A stretch of DNA of 41,443 nucleotides, taken from Collinsella sp. GTDB taxonomy: Bacteria > Actinomycetota > Coriobacteriia > Coriobacteriales > Coriobacteriaceae. The translations under genes were made by a program, and so were the position numbers. The notes below the pieces were generated by a model, which worked only from the letters and a program-made list of their open reading frames with translations, ran no database searches and was not told the DNA's origin. Shown here piece by piece: positions 15,701 through 25,624 of the stretch (position 1 is the first letter of the stretch; each line of letters opens with the position of its first letter). The stretch covers positions 1 through 41,443 of the forward strand of contig DXZR01000019.1 of NCBI GenBank assembly GCA_019419555.1, written 5' to 3'.

Positions 15701-17152
15701 CTAGAAGCTGACATCGAAGCCAGCGCCAGCGCCCTCTTCATCAGTGGTCGGCACGCCCTTTGCCTTGTTGTAGGCAAAGATCAAGACGATCGGCACGATA
15801 AAGGCGATGAGATTGCCAGCCACATACCACATGAGCGTCTCGGGCGTGACGATGAGCAGGCCAAGCACGCCGGTCAGACCCTGACCGATGGCGCGCACCT
15901 CAAAGAGCTTCACGAAGGCACCGCCGCAGCCTGCACCGATGCAAGCGCAGATGAACGGGATGATCGAGTAGCGCATGTTTGCAGCGAAGATAGCGGGCTC
16001 GGAGATTCCGACCAGCGTCGGGATAAAGGACGACATGCAGATGTTGCGCTCTTTGGAATGCTTCTTATGAATGAGGTACATGCCGATGGCGCCGCCGCCC
16101 TGGGCGATAATGGAAACCGACCAGATGGCCTGGATGTAGTTGAAGCCAGTCGTGGCGACGAGGTTTGCCTCGATACCCTGGATGAACTGATGCGTACCGG
16201 TAACGACAAGCGGCTGCAGGAACGCGGCGAAGACAAAGGCACCAAAGACGCCCATCCTGTTGTACAGGATATCGATTACGCCGCCGAGGACGTCGCCGAT
16301 CAGGTTGCCGAGCGGGCCGAACACGGTGAACAGGGCGACGTTAGCAAGAATCAGGGTAACGGTCGGGACAAAGACGAACGAAACGACCTCGGGGATGTAC
16401 TTCTGGGCAATCTTTTCGACCTTGGCCATAAACCAGGCAGTCAGGATTGCAGGGAACACGCCGCCCTGGAAAGCAACCATGGGAATGGATAGCGGACCAA
16501 AGTTCCAGTACTCAGCACCCGTCGGGTCCATAACGAACGTGTTGCGGTTCATAAGGCTCGGGTGAACCATGACGATACCGACGAGGATGCCCAGGATCGG
16601 GTTACCGCCAAAACGCTTGACCGCGCTGTACATAACCAGGACAGGCAGGTAGTCGAACGTGGTGGCGATAATGGCAAAGAAGCTTGCGAGGTTCTTGAGG
16701 AACTCGCTGTGATCGGCGAGGCTGCCTTCCATGCCAAAGAGGCCGTTGGCAACGATCAGCGACTTAAGGCCGATGATGATTGCAGCGCCGACGAAGGCAG
16801 GAATGATGGGGATAAAGATATCCGAGAATACCTTGAGGACCGAGAAGAACTTGCCCTTCTTGTCCGCCTCGGCGCCCTTGACCTCGGAAGCACTGATCTC
16901 CTTAACGCCCGTCAGAGCCATAAACTCATCGTAAACCTTGTTGACGGTACCGGTACCGAAGATGATCATGAGCTGGCCGCTGTTGTACAGCACGCCCTTG
17001 ACGCCATCGATGTTCTCGAGCTCGGCCTTGTTGTATTTGCTCGTATCCTTGAGCACCAGACGCAGACGGGTCACGCAATGCGTGGCGCCCTCGATGTTCT
17101 CCAGTCCGCCGACGTTGTCGACGACTTGCTGGGACACTGCCTTGTAGTCCAT
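15701..17152 (-). CDS. scrA: PTS EIIBC, sucrose type
   Basis: A phosphotransferase permease that imports and phosphorylates a sugar, probably sucrose. The 483-aa protein starts with an EIIB domain whose phosphocysteine is Cys26 in GATHCVTRLR, followed by a multi-span EIIC domain with the conserved GISEPAIF motif near residue 396 (GITEP-like) and GTHQFIQGIEANL. There is no EIIA domain, so a separate EIIA, for example a glucose-type one, must supply phosphate. ATG at 17152 has GAGAGGA at 5 bp; the upstream ATG four codons earlier is too close to AAGGGA. It is flanked by two GH32 genes, which supports a fructoside substrate; trehalose is the alternative for this subfamily but less likely here. 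Confidence 0.9.
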   Translation of the reverse strand: MDYKAVSQQVVDNVGGLENIEGATHCVTRLRLVLKDTSKYNKAELENIDGVKGVLYNSGQLMIIFGTGTVNKVYDEFMALTGVKEISASEVKGAEADKKGKFFSVLKVFSDIFIPIIPAFVGAAIIIGLKSLIVANGLFGMEGSLADHSEFLKNLASFFAIIATTFDYLPVLVMYSAVKRFGGNPILGILVGIVMVHPSLMNRNTFVMDPTGAEYWNFGPLSIPMVAFQGGVFPAILTAWFMAKVEKIAQKYIPEVVSFVFVPTVTLILANVALFTVFGPLGNLIGDVLGGVIDILYNRMGVFGAFVFAAFLQPLVVTGTHQFIQGIEANLVATTGFNYIQAIWSVSIIAQGGGAIGMYLIHKKHSKERNICMSSFIPTLVGISEPAIFAANMRYSIIPFICACIGAGCGGAFVKLFEVRAIGQGLTGVLGLLIVTPETLMWYVAGNLIAFIVPIVLIFAYNKAKGVPTTDEEGAGAGFDVSF

Positions 17153-17197
17153 GTTCCTCTCCATTCCCTTACGAAATCATAAGACGTTTTGATGCCA

Positions 17198-18580
17198 TTA
17201 CAGAGACGCGATCGTTGCATTTGCGCACTTGAGCGTACCGTCGGTGACGGTAAGCGCCACACCCTGGCCCTGCTTGTTGCAGAAGCGAGCGTTAAGCGCA
17301 ACATCATCGACAAAGATGGTCGCGATATCGTCGTCAACGACCAGGCGCACGTGGTGGGTGCCCTCGCCCTTAAAGAACAACGGACGCTCGAGGCCCATGT
17401 TGTTGACCTGGAACCACGGATACTGGGGGGCCGCCGTAAACTCGAGCTTGCCCTCACGCAGGTTGGCGCGGAACTCATAGGCAAGACCGGACTCGGCGTC
17501 CTCGGCAAGCTTCACCGAGAAGCCGGCAGCGTCATCGGCGAGCTCGATGTCGGCGTCGAGCATATAGGTGGAACCGGCATCCGCAACGAGCACCTGCTCG
17601 ACCTTGCCCGACTCGCAGGAAAGCTCAAAGGCCTCGACTGCCTTGGCCTCGCCAAAGGCGCCAAGCATACTGTCGGGAAGCTTGGTGCCGAGCGTTCCGT
17701 CGGCACGCTGAACGATCTCGAGAGGCATAAAGGTGCCACCCCACAGGTAAGAGCTGGGGTCACCGCCCTCGTCACGCGTAGGAACCCAACCAAAGAGAAC
17801 GCGGCGCTCGCCATCAAATGCGGTACGCGCGGCATAGTACGCGCGGCCATCGAAGGAATCGTCCGCAGGAGTGATCCAAGGACCGTTGATAGAGCGAGAC
17901 ATGCGGTAACGGGTCTTGTTGCCATCACTGTACTCGGAGAACACCAGATACCACCAGTCGCCCATCTTAAAGAGATCAGGCATCTCGAACATGGTGTACA
18001 GGCCCGGATTCCACCAGTCGCCCTGGAACTCCCAAGTATCCAGGTCCTTGGAGGTGAACTTGACCAGACGACCGGTCATCAGACGCTTGTCCTCGCCCAC
18101 GCGCGTGCCGAGGATGAGCATGTACTCTTCGTTCTCCTCATCCCAAAGCACAAAGGGATCGCGCCAGTTGCGGTCATCGTAACCCTCCTGGGGCGGAAGT
18201 AGCGTTTCGGCGATGTTCTTCTCCCACTTGACGGCGTCGTCACTCGTTGCGTGAAGAAGAACCTGCTTCATCAAGCGTGCGCGGACCTTATCGCGATTGC
18301 AACCAGTGTAGAGCGCATGGTACTTGTCGCCCACCTTAAACACCGTGCCGGCATAAACGTACTGGTCGACTTCCTCGTCGCCGCCACGCTCAAGGCTCTC
18401 GCCAAAGTCCTTGTAGTTGACGAAATCCTTGGTCGTCGCGAGTGCCCAGCCAAACGGCTCTCCGAAAGGTCCGGGGTTACGCGTGTCACGCTGATGATAG
18501 AGATAGAACGTGCCGTCCTCGCCGTACGGCATGATGTCGCCTACCCAAATTCCCTCAGGCTGGTAATACACCTTGTGCAT
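17198..18580 (-). CDS. Second GH32-type glycoside hydrolase
   Basis: A 460-aa enzyme distinct from the GH32 protein at 14157. The usual WxNDPNG motif is replaced by IWVGDIMPYG, with Asp15 the likely nucleophile; WRDPF (Asp141) and EMPDLF (Glu199) supply the other two acids. A beta-sandwich with LNARF-like and IFVDD segments makes up the C-terminus from about residue 320. It fits the GH32 subgroup beginning VGD-MP, thought to act on fructosides; the exact substrate cannot be read. No signal peptide. ATG at 18580 has AAAGGAAG upstream; an earlier in-frame start lies inside the operator region. It is the first gene of the sucrose operon, 45 bp before scrA. Confidence 0.88.
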   Translation of the reverse strand: MHKVYYQPEGIWVGDIMPYGEDGTFYLYHQRDTRNPGPFGEPFGWALATTKDFVNYKDFGESLERGGDEEVDQYVYAGTVFKVGDKYHALYTGCNRDKVRARLMKQVLLHATSDDAVKWEKNIAETLLPPQEGYDDRNWRDPFVLWDEENEEYMLILGTRVGEDKRLMTGRLVKFTSKDLDTWEFQGDWWNPGLYTMFEMPDLFKMGDWWYLVFSEYSDGNKTRYRMSRSINGPWITPADDSFDGRAYYAARTAFDGERRVLFGWVPTRDEGGDPSSYLWGGTFMPLEIVQRADGTLGTKLPDSMLGAFGEAKAVEAFELSCESGKVEQVLVADAGSTYMLDADIELADDAAGFSVKLAEDAESGLAYEFRANLREGKLEFTAAPQYPWFQVNNMGLERPLFFKGEGTHHVRLVVDDDIATIFVDDVALNARFCNKQGQGVALTVTDGTLKCANATIASL

Positions 18581-18629
18581 CCGAGACTTCCTTTCCCACG
18601 AGATACTAACTCGGTACAACTGCAAGATA

Positions 18630-18727
18630 TGTCAATCGTTTTCATATGTCAAACGTTTTCACACCAATACGTCTTTTCGCAGTTCCAGTCGTCGGCAAAC
18701 GGTTGACATATACCGGCGAACGGTCAT
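18630..18727. promoter_or_regulatory. LacI-type operator cluster of the sucrose operon
   Basis: Two adjacent 17-bp sites, TGTCAATCGTTTTCATA (18630-18646) and TGTCAAACGTTTTCACA (18647-18663), each centred on CG within an AACGTT-like core, lie 50 bp upstream of the GH32 start. Two further related sites in the reverse sense occur at 18692-18708 (TGTCAACCGTTTGCCGA on the minus strand) and about 18711-18727. The same motif occurs before the LacI gene. Binding by the LacI protein at 18765-19775 is inferred. Confidence 0.8.
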
Positions 18728-18764
18728 CAGAGGCGTTTGAGGAATTCTTTTGGCACGGGATGAA

Positions 18765-19775
18765 CTACGCGGTTTTGCCCTCAATGAGTTCAACGGGGAG
18801 CTTGATATTCGATTCGGGATTATCGCCGTTAACAAGAGCGATGATGGATTGCGCCGCGAGCTCTCCGATGCGATCGATATCTTGGCGCACGGTTGTTAAG
18901 TCAGGCATAAACGTCATAGTGCGGCGGGCACCATCCGCGCCCACGACCTTAATATCGTCCGGAGCGCTCAAGCCGCGCTGCTTCATCACGTTGAGACAGA
19001 TGGCCGCCATCGTGTCGTCTCCCGCAAAGATGCCGTCAATATCGGGGTTCTCATCGAGGATCTTCGCAACGACCGCGCTCTTTTCGTCGTCGGGCTTAAC
19101 GAACTCGACCTCACGGACAAGCGCGGGCAAACCGGCCTGCTCAACAACATCGAGGTAGGCATCGGTACGCTTATTGGCAGGCATGCGCATGCGGCTATTG
19201 CTGCGCAGGCACAGGATGCGCGAACACCCGTCATCGATCAGGCGACGCGTGGCAAGTTCGCCGATACTATAGCTGTCGCTCGCAATCTGAACAGAGGCCT
19301 CGCCAAGGTCGCAGTCGATACCAACCAGACTCAAACCCATCTCGGCATACGCCTCGGCACCGATATTAAGCGAGTTGACGATGACGCCATCAACCATATT
19401 GCGTCGAAGCATGTCGATATAAGAGCGCTCAAGCTCGGGTCGATTGGCGCTATTGCACAGCAGCATCTTAAAACCGTTTTCGGCCAGGGTATGCTCAATG
19501 ACTTGAACCACTTGGGCATGAAACGGACTGCTGACATAGGGGACAATCATACCGATAAGATTCAGGCGACCGTTGAGCATGGCACGGGCGATATCGTTGG
19601 GCGTATAGTTGATGCGCTTCATCGCGGCATGGACCTTATCGCGGGTCTCTTGGCTAATATAGCCGCGATTATTAAGCACGCGAGATACCGTAGTAGGCGA
19701 AACCCCCGCCACCGCCGCAACTTCCTTGATGCGAGGCTTAGCCGTATCCTTAGAACGAGCACTCTCGCGAGCCAT
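18765..19775 (-). CDS. LacI-family sugar repressor
   Basis: A 336-aa transcriptional regulator. The HTH lies at about residues 15-36 (IKEVAAVAGVSPTTVSRVL) followed by the hinge helix NDIARAMLNGR, and residues 70-330 form the periplasmic-binding-protein-like effector domain (IGMIVPYVSSPF, FAGDDTMAA, TTVRQDIDRIGELA). It lies upstream of, and in the same direction as, the GH32-scrA-GH32 genes. A single operator copy, TGTCATACGTTTACATA, at 19797-19813 just upstream of its start points to autoregulation. Effector is probably sucrose 6-phosphate or a fructose derivative. ATG at 19775 has GGGAGG at 5 bp. Confidence 0.92.
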   Translation of the reverse strand: MARESARSKDTAKPRIKEVAAVAGVSPTTVSRVLNNRGYISQETRDKVHAAMKRINYTPNDIARAMLNGRLNLIGMIVPYVSSPFHAQVVQVIEHTLAENGFKMLLCNSANRPELERSYIDMLRRNMVDGVIVNSLNIGAEAYAEMGLSLVGIDCDLGEASVQIASDSYSIGELATRRLIDDGCSRILCLRSNSRMRMPANKRTDAYLDVVEQAGLPALVREVEFVKPDDEKSAVVAKILDENPDIDGIFAGDDTMAAICLNVMKQRGLSAPDDIKVVGADGARRTMTFMPDLTTVRQDIDRIGELAAQSIIALVNGDNPESNIKLPVELIEGKTA

Positions 19776-19796
19776 AGCACCCTCCCCCCATCAACA

Positions 19797-19813
19797 TGTC
19801 ATACGTTTACATA
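19797..19813. promoter_or_regulatory. LacI-type operator upstream of the lacI-family gene
   Basis: TGTCATACGTTTACATA matches the sites at 18630-18663 in TGTCA--CGTTT-CA-A. It is 22 bp upstream of the start codon, suitable for autorepression. Confidence 0.75.
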
Positions 19814-19929
19814 CGAACAAAGCATACCCCAACAAGAGCGGGAAGACGGTAACAGTACAAGTAAGTAAACGACTCATCCAAATAATTAGGAGAGTTCCGC
19901 CTAAAGGGTGACTCCAAAGGACCCCACAT

Positions 19930-20052
19930 GGCCGGTTTTGGGTTATTTTCCAAAACATCCCGCAGGACGCAAAGAGGCTCCGCCGCGCAACGCGCGCAGC
20001 GGAGCCTCTTTGCATGTCCGAGGACGTTTTGGGAAATAACCCAAAACCGGCC
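19930..20052. repeat. Long nested palindrome D (3' of the split PFL genes)
   Basis: A 27-bp outer stem (19930-19956 with 20026-20052) with one wobble pair encloses the internal loop ATCCCGCA (19957-19964) / GAGGAC (20020-20025), a GGAC/GTCC helix, and a long inner stem CAAAGAGGCTCCG/CGGAGCCTCTTTG. The internal loop is the same as in palindromes A and C though the stems differ completely. It lies 27 bp beyond the stop of the glycyl-radical gene and upstream of the LacI gene. Confidence 0.85.
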
Positions 20053-20079
20053 CCAGTAATCCTACAGGAGTTGAACCCT

Positions 20080-20331
20080 TTAGAACTTGTCGTGGAAGGT
20101 ACGCGAAATGACCTCGTCCTGCTGCTCCTTGGTGAGCGTGTGGAAGTTCACGGCATAGCCGGAAACGCGGATGGTCAGCTGCGGGTACTTCTCGGGGTGA
20201 GCCTGAGCGTCGAGCAACGTCTCACGGTTGAAGACGTTGATGTTCAGGTGGTGACCACCCTTCTCGGCGTAAGCGTCGAGCATGTGGACCAGGTTATCGG
20301 CCTGAGTCTCGGAAACTTCAGAAACCTTCAT
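20080..20331 (-). CDS. Separately encoded glycyl-radical domain of pyruvate formate-lyase (GrcA-like)
   Basis: An 83-aa protein equal to the C-terminal domain of pyruvate formate-lyase. It contains GGHHLNINVFNRETLLDA and the glycyl-radical motif RVSGYAV with the radical glycine at Gly58, then TKEQQDEVISRTF to the end. PflA would form the radical here. E. coli has a similar free protein, GrcA/YfiD, as a spare part for damaged PFL, but there the main PflB keeps its own domain. Here the upstream pflB lacks it, so this protein is expected to be an obligatory subunit. ATG at 20331 has AAGGAG 8 bp upstream. It follows pflB by 85 bp on the same strand. Confidence 0.93.
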   Translation of the reverse strand: MKVSEVSETQADNLVHMLDAYAEKGGHHLNINVFNRETLLDAQAHPEKYPQLTIRVSGYAVNFHTLTKEQQDEVISRTFHDKF

Positions 20332-20352
20332 AATGTGTCTCCTTCGATTGAT

Positions 20353-20376
20353 AGGCGCCGGCCGAAAGCGGCGCGC
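20353..20376 (-). terminator. Hairpin between pflB body and glycyl-radical gene
   Basis: GGCGCCGGCC-GAAA-GCGGCGCGC forms an imperfect GC-rich stem in the 85-bp gap. It may lower or stabilise the downstream message, so the two PFL genes could be expressed at different levels. No strong T-run follows on the minus strand. Confidence 0.45.
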
Positions 20377-20416
20377 TAATCAGTAATCGTTATTATTAGT
20401 ATAGCACTAACAATAG

Positions 20417-22468
<2,052 letters not shown>

Positions 22469-22934
22469 TGTGTAACCACGCTCCTAGTTACGTGTAATGC
22501 GGCGCTCTCTCACACCGCTGCTTATTGAATTCTTGAATTATCGGCTTGCACTACCGGCTTCTTCCGTTCTTCACCACACGTTGGTACAGGGAAAAACGTT
22601 TGTCCACCTTGGAACTGCAACCGAAAACCCAAGATTTCACCCGTTTGAGAAGGATAACATAGCGACCCTCTCCATCTGGGCTGTTATATGTTTCTTTTTT
22701 TATATCATAAGGGCGTTTTTTACAAACCCGCAGGAAATGCGAGCGTGAACAACTACCGTTCACCGATTTGTTTAGTTTTTTCCTTGCCTTTGTACGACGT
22801 TCACTCTAGCTGTTATGCCAGCTTTATCAGGGTAAAGTGTCCCAAAGACCCTACAGAAACTGCAGGGCGGCCACGGGATCCCCCGTGGCCGCCCTGTGGC
22901 GTAGCTAGTTTTTAGCTTTGATTACCGTTTGGCA
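22469..22934. other. Intergenic region upstream of pflB with a terminator
   Basis: About 466 bp without a gene. The part nearest pflB presumably holds its promoter; the AT-rich tract around 22680-22725 (ATATG, T-runs, TATATCATAAG) is the likeliest place but no clear -35/-10 pair can be fixed. A 15-bp perfect hairpin at 22863-22896 lies next to the end of the permease gene and probably terminates it. Confidence 0.55.
22863..22896. terminator. Terminator hairpin after the KdgT-type permease gene
   Basis: Perfect 15-bp stem CAGGGCGGCCACGGG/CCCGTGGCCGCCCTG with the 4-nt loop ATCC, 39 bp beyond the permease stop on the minus strand. On the plus strand it is followed by GTAGCTAGTTTTTAG. Confidence 0.7.
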
Positions 22935-23951
22935 TTAGGCGGCTGCGGAGGCCTTGTCGGTCGTTGCCTTGCCGTTGCTCTGCTGGCCCTCAAAATGCTT
23001 GTAGCACCAGCTGGTGACCAGCGGGGTCAAAATAGCCGTAACGATTGCGCAGGCAGCAACCTGTGCCGTGGCCGTCGCGAGCACCGCGCCGCCGTACATG
23101 GCCTCGTTGACGCTTGCCATGGCAGCAGGCGTGGCCACATTGGCTCCGGCGCAGCTCGAAATGGCCGCACCTGCGACACCCGTACCGCCCGTGAGCTTAT
23201 CGACCGCGATGACGGGAATTGCAAAGATCACCGAGCAGATCACGCCGAGCAGGATGCCGGGAAGACCGCCGTTGATAAGCTGGCCAAAAGTCATGGTCGA
23301 GCCCATGGCAAAGAAGACGAGCACGATGATGGCGGAAAGTGCCGGTGCCATCATCTTCTTAAAGCTGGGGAACAGGTTACCCAGAATAATGCCGACGACG
23401 ATCGGCAGAATGGCGCCCACGAGCGACCAGCCGATCGGGGCCTGGCCGGCAGCGCCGAGCACGATCATCGTGACCGGAGGGCCGACAACCAGCGTGGTGA
23501 TGGCGACAGCGCCACGCTCAGCCTCGTTGCCCATGGTACCCATCAGCCCAGCGTACATAGCGTTGTTGGCGCCGGTGCAAGCCGCCAGCATCACCATGGC
23601 AGAGATGCCAAACAAGTTGTCGTTGAACACATAAAGGATGAGCAGCGACATGGCAACGACCACGATCTGCTTGACGGCGATGATGATGGCGCCGCGGGCA
23701 GCGGCGGCAGGAGCGCTCTTAAACGAAATCGTCGTACCGACGATGAGCAAAAAAGCGCCCACGAGCGGGCCAGCGCCCTGCTGGGTCATGCCAAGCGTAA
23801 AGCTGCCGAGCGTTTTGAACAGGTCAGGGAATAGCGTGTTGAGCAGGCAGCCCAGCAAAAGCGGCACCAAAATATTGGCACCCGGGATGGAGGACATCTT
23901 AAAGAACGGCTCCTTTGCCGCCGGCGCCTCCACCGCAGTCGATTCACTCAT
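22935..23951 (-). CDS. KdgT-type (2-keto-3-deoxygluconate) permease
   Basis: A 338-aa integral membrane protein with about ten hydrophobic segments, resembling the KDG transporter family that imports 2-keto-3-deoxy-D-gluconate by proton symport. Recognisable pieces are IPGANILVPLLLGCLLN near the N-terminus, AACTGANNAMYAGLM in the middle, and the conserved AGANVATPAAMA segment near residue 290. ATG at 23951 has AAAGGAG at 6 bp; an earlier in-frame ATG at 23972 is less likely. It lies 108 bp after a short-chain dehydrogenase gene on the same strand, separated by a terminator-like hairpin. The substrate is by family only. Confidence 0.85.
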   Translation of the reverse strand: MSESTAVEAPAAKEPFFKMSSIPGANILVPLLLGCLLNTLFPDLFKTLGSFTLGMTQQGAGPLVGAFLLIVGTTISFKSAPAAAARGAIIIAVKQIVVVAMSLLILYVFNDNLFGISAMVMLAACTGANNAMYAGLMGTMGNEAERGAVAITTLVVGPPVTMIVLGAAGQAPIGWSLVGAILPIVVGIILGNLFPSFKKMMAPALSAIIVLVFFAMGSTMTFGQLINGGLPGILLGVICSVIFAIPVIAVDKLTGGTGVAGAAISSCAGANVATPAAMASVNEAMYGGAVLATATAQVAACAIVTAILTPLVTSWCYKHFEGQQSNGKATTDKASAAA

Positions 23952-24008
23952 ATATATCTCCTTTGGATGCATGCGAATCGTAGCCGCACGCGCCTATGTC
24001 AGAAAGAA

Positions 24009-24040
24009 GGCGACGGTCCCGAGTCGCAGGAGCCGTCGCC
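24009..24040 (-). terminator. Hairpin between the SDR and permease genes
   Basis: GGCGACGG/CCGTCGCC stem (24009-24016 with 24033-24040). On the minus strand it is followed by TTCTTTCT, so it can terminate the dehydrogenase transcript or attenuate into the permease gene. Confidence 0.65.
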
Positions 24041-24059
24041 GAATAATCGTCGCGGGGTA

Positions 24060-24809
24060 TTACCCGTCCAGGACGATGCCGCCGTCGCAGTCACCGATCT
24101 CGCCGTTCACGAAGCTGGCGAGATCGGAAGCGAAGAACAGCACCATCTGCGCAGGCTCGCTGGCCTGGGCGGCGCGGCCCAGAGGAATACCGTTGATGAT
24201 GCGCTGAGAGTTCTCGTCAGAGAGAATCGAGGTCATATCAGTAAGGGTGAGCGACGGGCACACGGCGTTGCAGCGAACGCCAAACTTGCCGCCTTCCTTG
24301 GCGACTGCCTTGGTTAGACCGTTAACACCGGCCTTGGAGCTCGCGTAGGCCGCGGTGCCGAGCAGGCCACCGCCGATCTTGCCAGCAACGGAACTCACGT
24401 TGACGATAGTGCCGGCATGGGCCGCCTTAAAGTGCGGGTACACGGCGTTCATCATGGTAAAGGTGCCGTTGAGGTTGATGTCGATGGTGCGACGCCACTC
24501 GGTGTCATCGATCTCATCGAACTTCTTGGTGCTGATGACGCCAGCGCAGTTGATCAGGATGTTGGTTTGCGGCAGGTCCGTAAAAATCTGCTCGACAGTC
24601 TCGCGCGCCTTGGGTGCATCGGCGACATCGAGCTGATAGAACTTGTTGCCCTCGCCAAGCTCGGCCACCGCGGCCTCGCCCTTAGCAGCGTTCCTTGCGA
24701 TGAGCGCGACATGTCCGCCGCCCGCGACGATGCCCTTGGCGATCTCGAGGCCAATGCCCTGAGTGCCGCCCGTGACAATCGCGGTCTTGCCCGTGAAGTC
24801 AAATGCCAT
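24060..24809 (-). CDS. Short-chain dehydrogenase/reductase
   Basis: A 249-aa NAD(P)-dependent oxidoreductase with a Rossmann fold: TGGTQGIG (13-20) for coenzyme binding, NCAG (87-90), the catalytic serine near Ser140, and Tyr155-x-x-x-Lys159. There is a slightly long Ser-Tyr spacing with an extra GGLLG. The nearby KdgT-type permease suggests a role like KduD, a 2-keto-3-deoxygluconate/5-keto interconversion in hexuronate use; this is inference, since the same family covers 3-oxoacyl-ACP reductases and glucose dehydrogenases. ATG at 24809 is preceded by AAAGGGGG and GGAG; longer in-frame starts reach into the AT-rich promoter region. Confidence 0.87.
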   Translation of the reverse strand: MAFDFTGKTAIVTGGTQGIGLEIAKGIVAGGGHVALIARNAAKGEAAVAELGEGNKFYQLDVADAPKARETVEQIFTDLPQTNILINCAGVISTKKFDEIDDTEWRRTIDINLNGTFTMMNAVYPHFKAAHAGTIVNVSSVAGKIGGGLLGTAAYASSKAGVNGLTKAVAKEGGKFGVRCNAVCPSLTLTDMTSILSDENSQRIINGIPLGRAAQASEPAQMVLFFASDLASFVNGEIGDCDGGIVLDG

Positions 24810-25174
24810 GACTCCATCCCCCTTTATATAAGGTGTCTCCTCGCGGGAAGTTGGAGCATCGCACGTGGCGATTATATGAGTCCCAGTCGTCATGGTGGTG
24901 ACAACCCCTCGCCTAACCGCGTGCATAATAGTTCTTTGAAACGCTACAATTATTGAATTATTTTAATTCTTTATACGCTCTTTATATTACCTAGCAACCA
25001 GGTATTTTTTTGGGACATGCCCAGAGATCTACCCCTAACTTTGCTGATACCGACGGTGTACGGAGGTCGCCTAAAGATTGTTTTCTAGGCATGACCCAAA
25101 AATCTACCGTATAGGGTGCGCGTGCAAGGGTATCATCTTTCACCGGAAATAGTTTCTAGTGTTAGGGGTTTTCG
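24810..25174. other. Divergent promoter region with a long inverted repeat
   Basis: About 365 bp between the leftward dehydrogenase gene and the rightward marR gene. An AT-rich tract at 24950-24995 likely carries promoters and contains the perfect repeat GAATTA-TTT-TAATTC (24955-24969), a possible MarR site. A larger inverted repeat has 21-bp arms at 25001-25021 and 25088-25108 with three mismatches (GGTATTTTTTTGGGACATGCC and a GGTAGATTTTTGGGTCATGCC-like partner). Confidence 0.55.
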
Positions 25175-25624
25175 ATGGAAGATACCGATTTCCATGAGCT
25201 TGGGCGTCAGCTCTTAACTGAGTTTGGCAGCATGCATCAGCGAATTTCGCGCTTTGCGGACAAAGCTCTCGGCGGCGAGATGGCCGTCATGCGCGCCCTC
25301 ATGCGCGCCGGCGGCTCACTCACACCGAGCGAACTCGCCGATCGTGCCTGGGTTTCGAGCGCCCGTATCGCCAATATCCTGCGCGCCCTCGAGGCCAAGG
25401 GTTGGGTCGAGCGCGAGCACTCAAAGACCGACCGTCGTCGCGTACACGTCACGGTGACCGACAAGGGATTCCAGGTCATCGAAATCAAACGCCGGGAATT
25501 CGAGGACCGCACCGCGGCCTTCCTCGAGCAGCTCGGCGAAACAGATACCCAAGAGATGGTGCGCCTTCTAAGACGTGCCAACGAAATTATCGACCGCAAT
25601 CAAGAAAGGAGAGATGCCGAGTGA
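25175..25624 (+). CDS. MarR-family regulator of the ABC exporter operon
   Basis: A 149-aa winged-helix regulator. Residues about 50-105 form the DNA-binding domain (LTPSELADRAWVSSARIANILRALEAKG, then the beta-wing SKTDRRRVHVTVTDKG); helices at both ends would dimerise. It is the first gene of an operon whose next two genes encode an ABC exporter; the ABC start codon overlaps the marR stop as GTGA. Such arrangements usually mean repression relieved by the exporter's substrate. ATG at 25175 has AGGGG at 6 bp. Confidence 0.93.
   Translation: MEDTDFHELGRQLLTEFGSMHQRISRFADKALGGEMAVMRALMRAGGSLTPSELADRAWVSSARIANILRALEAKGWVEREHSKTDRRRVHVTVTDKGFQVIEIKRREFEDRTAAFLEQLGETDTQEMVRLLRRANEIIDRNQERRDAE

Noticed and set aside
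20332..20416. Frameshifted or pseudogenised pflB
   Set aside because: The gap holds a stop, a hairpin and a proper ribosome site before the second ATG, and both halves are intact at every catalytic motif, so a real gene split fits better.
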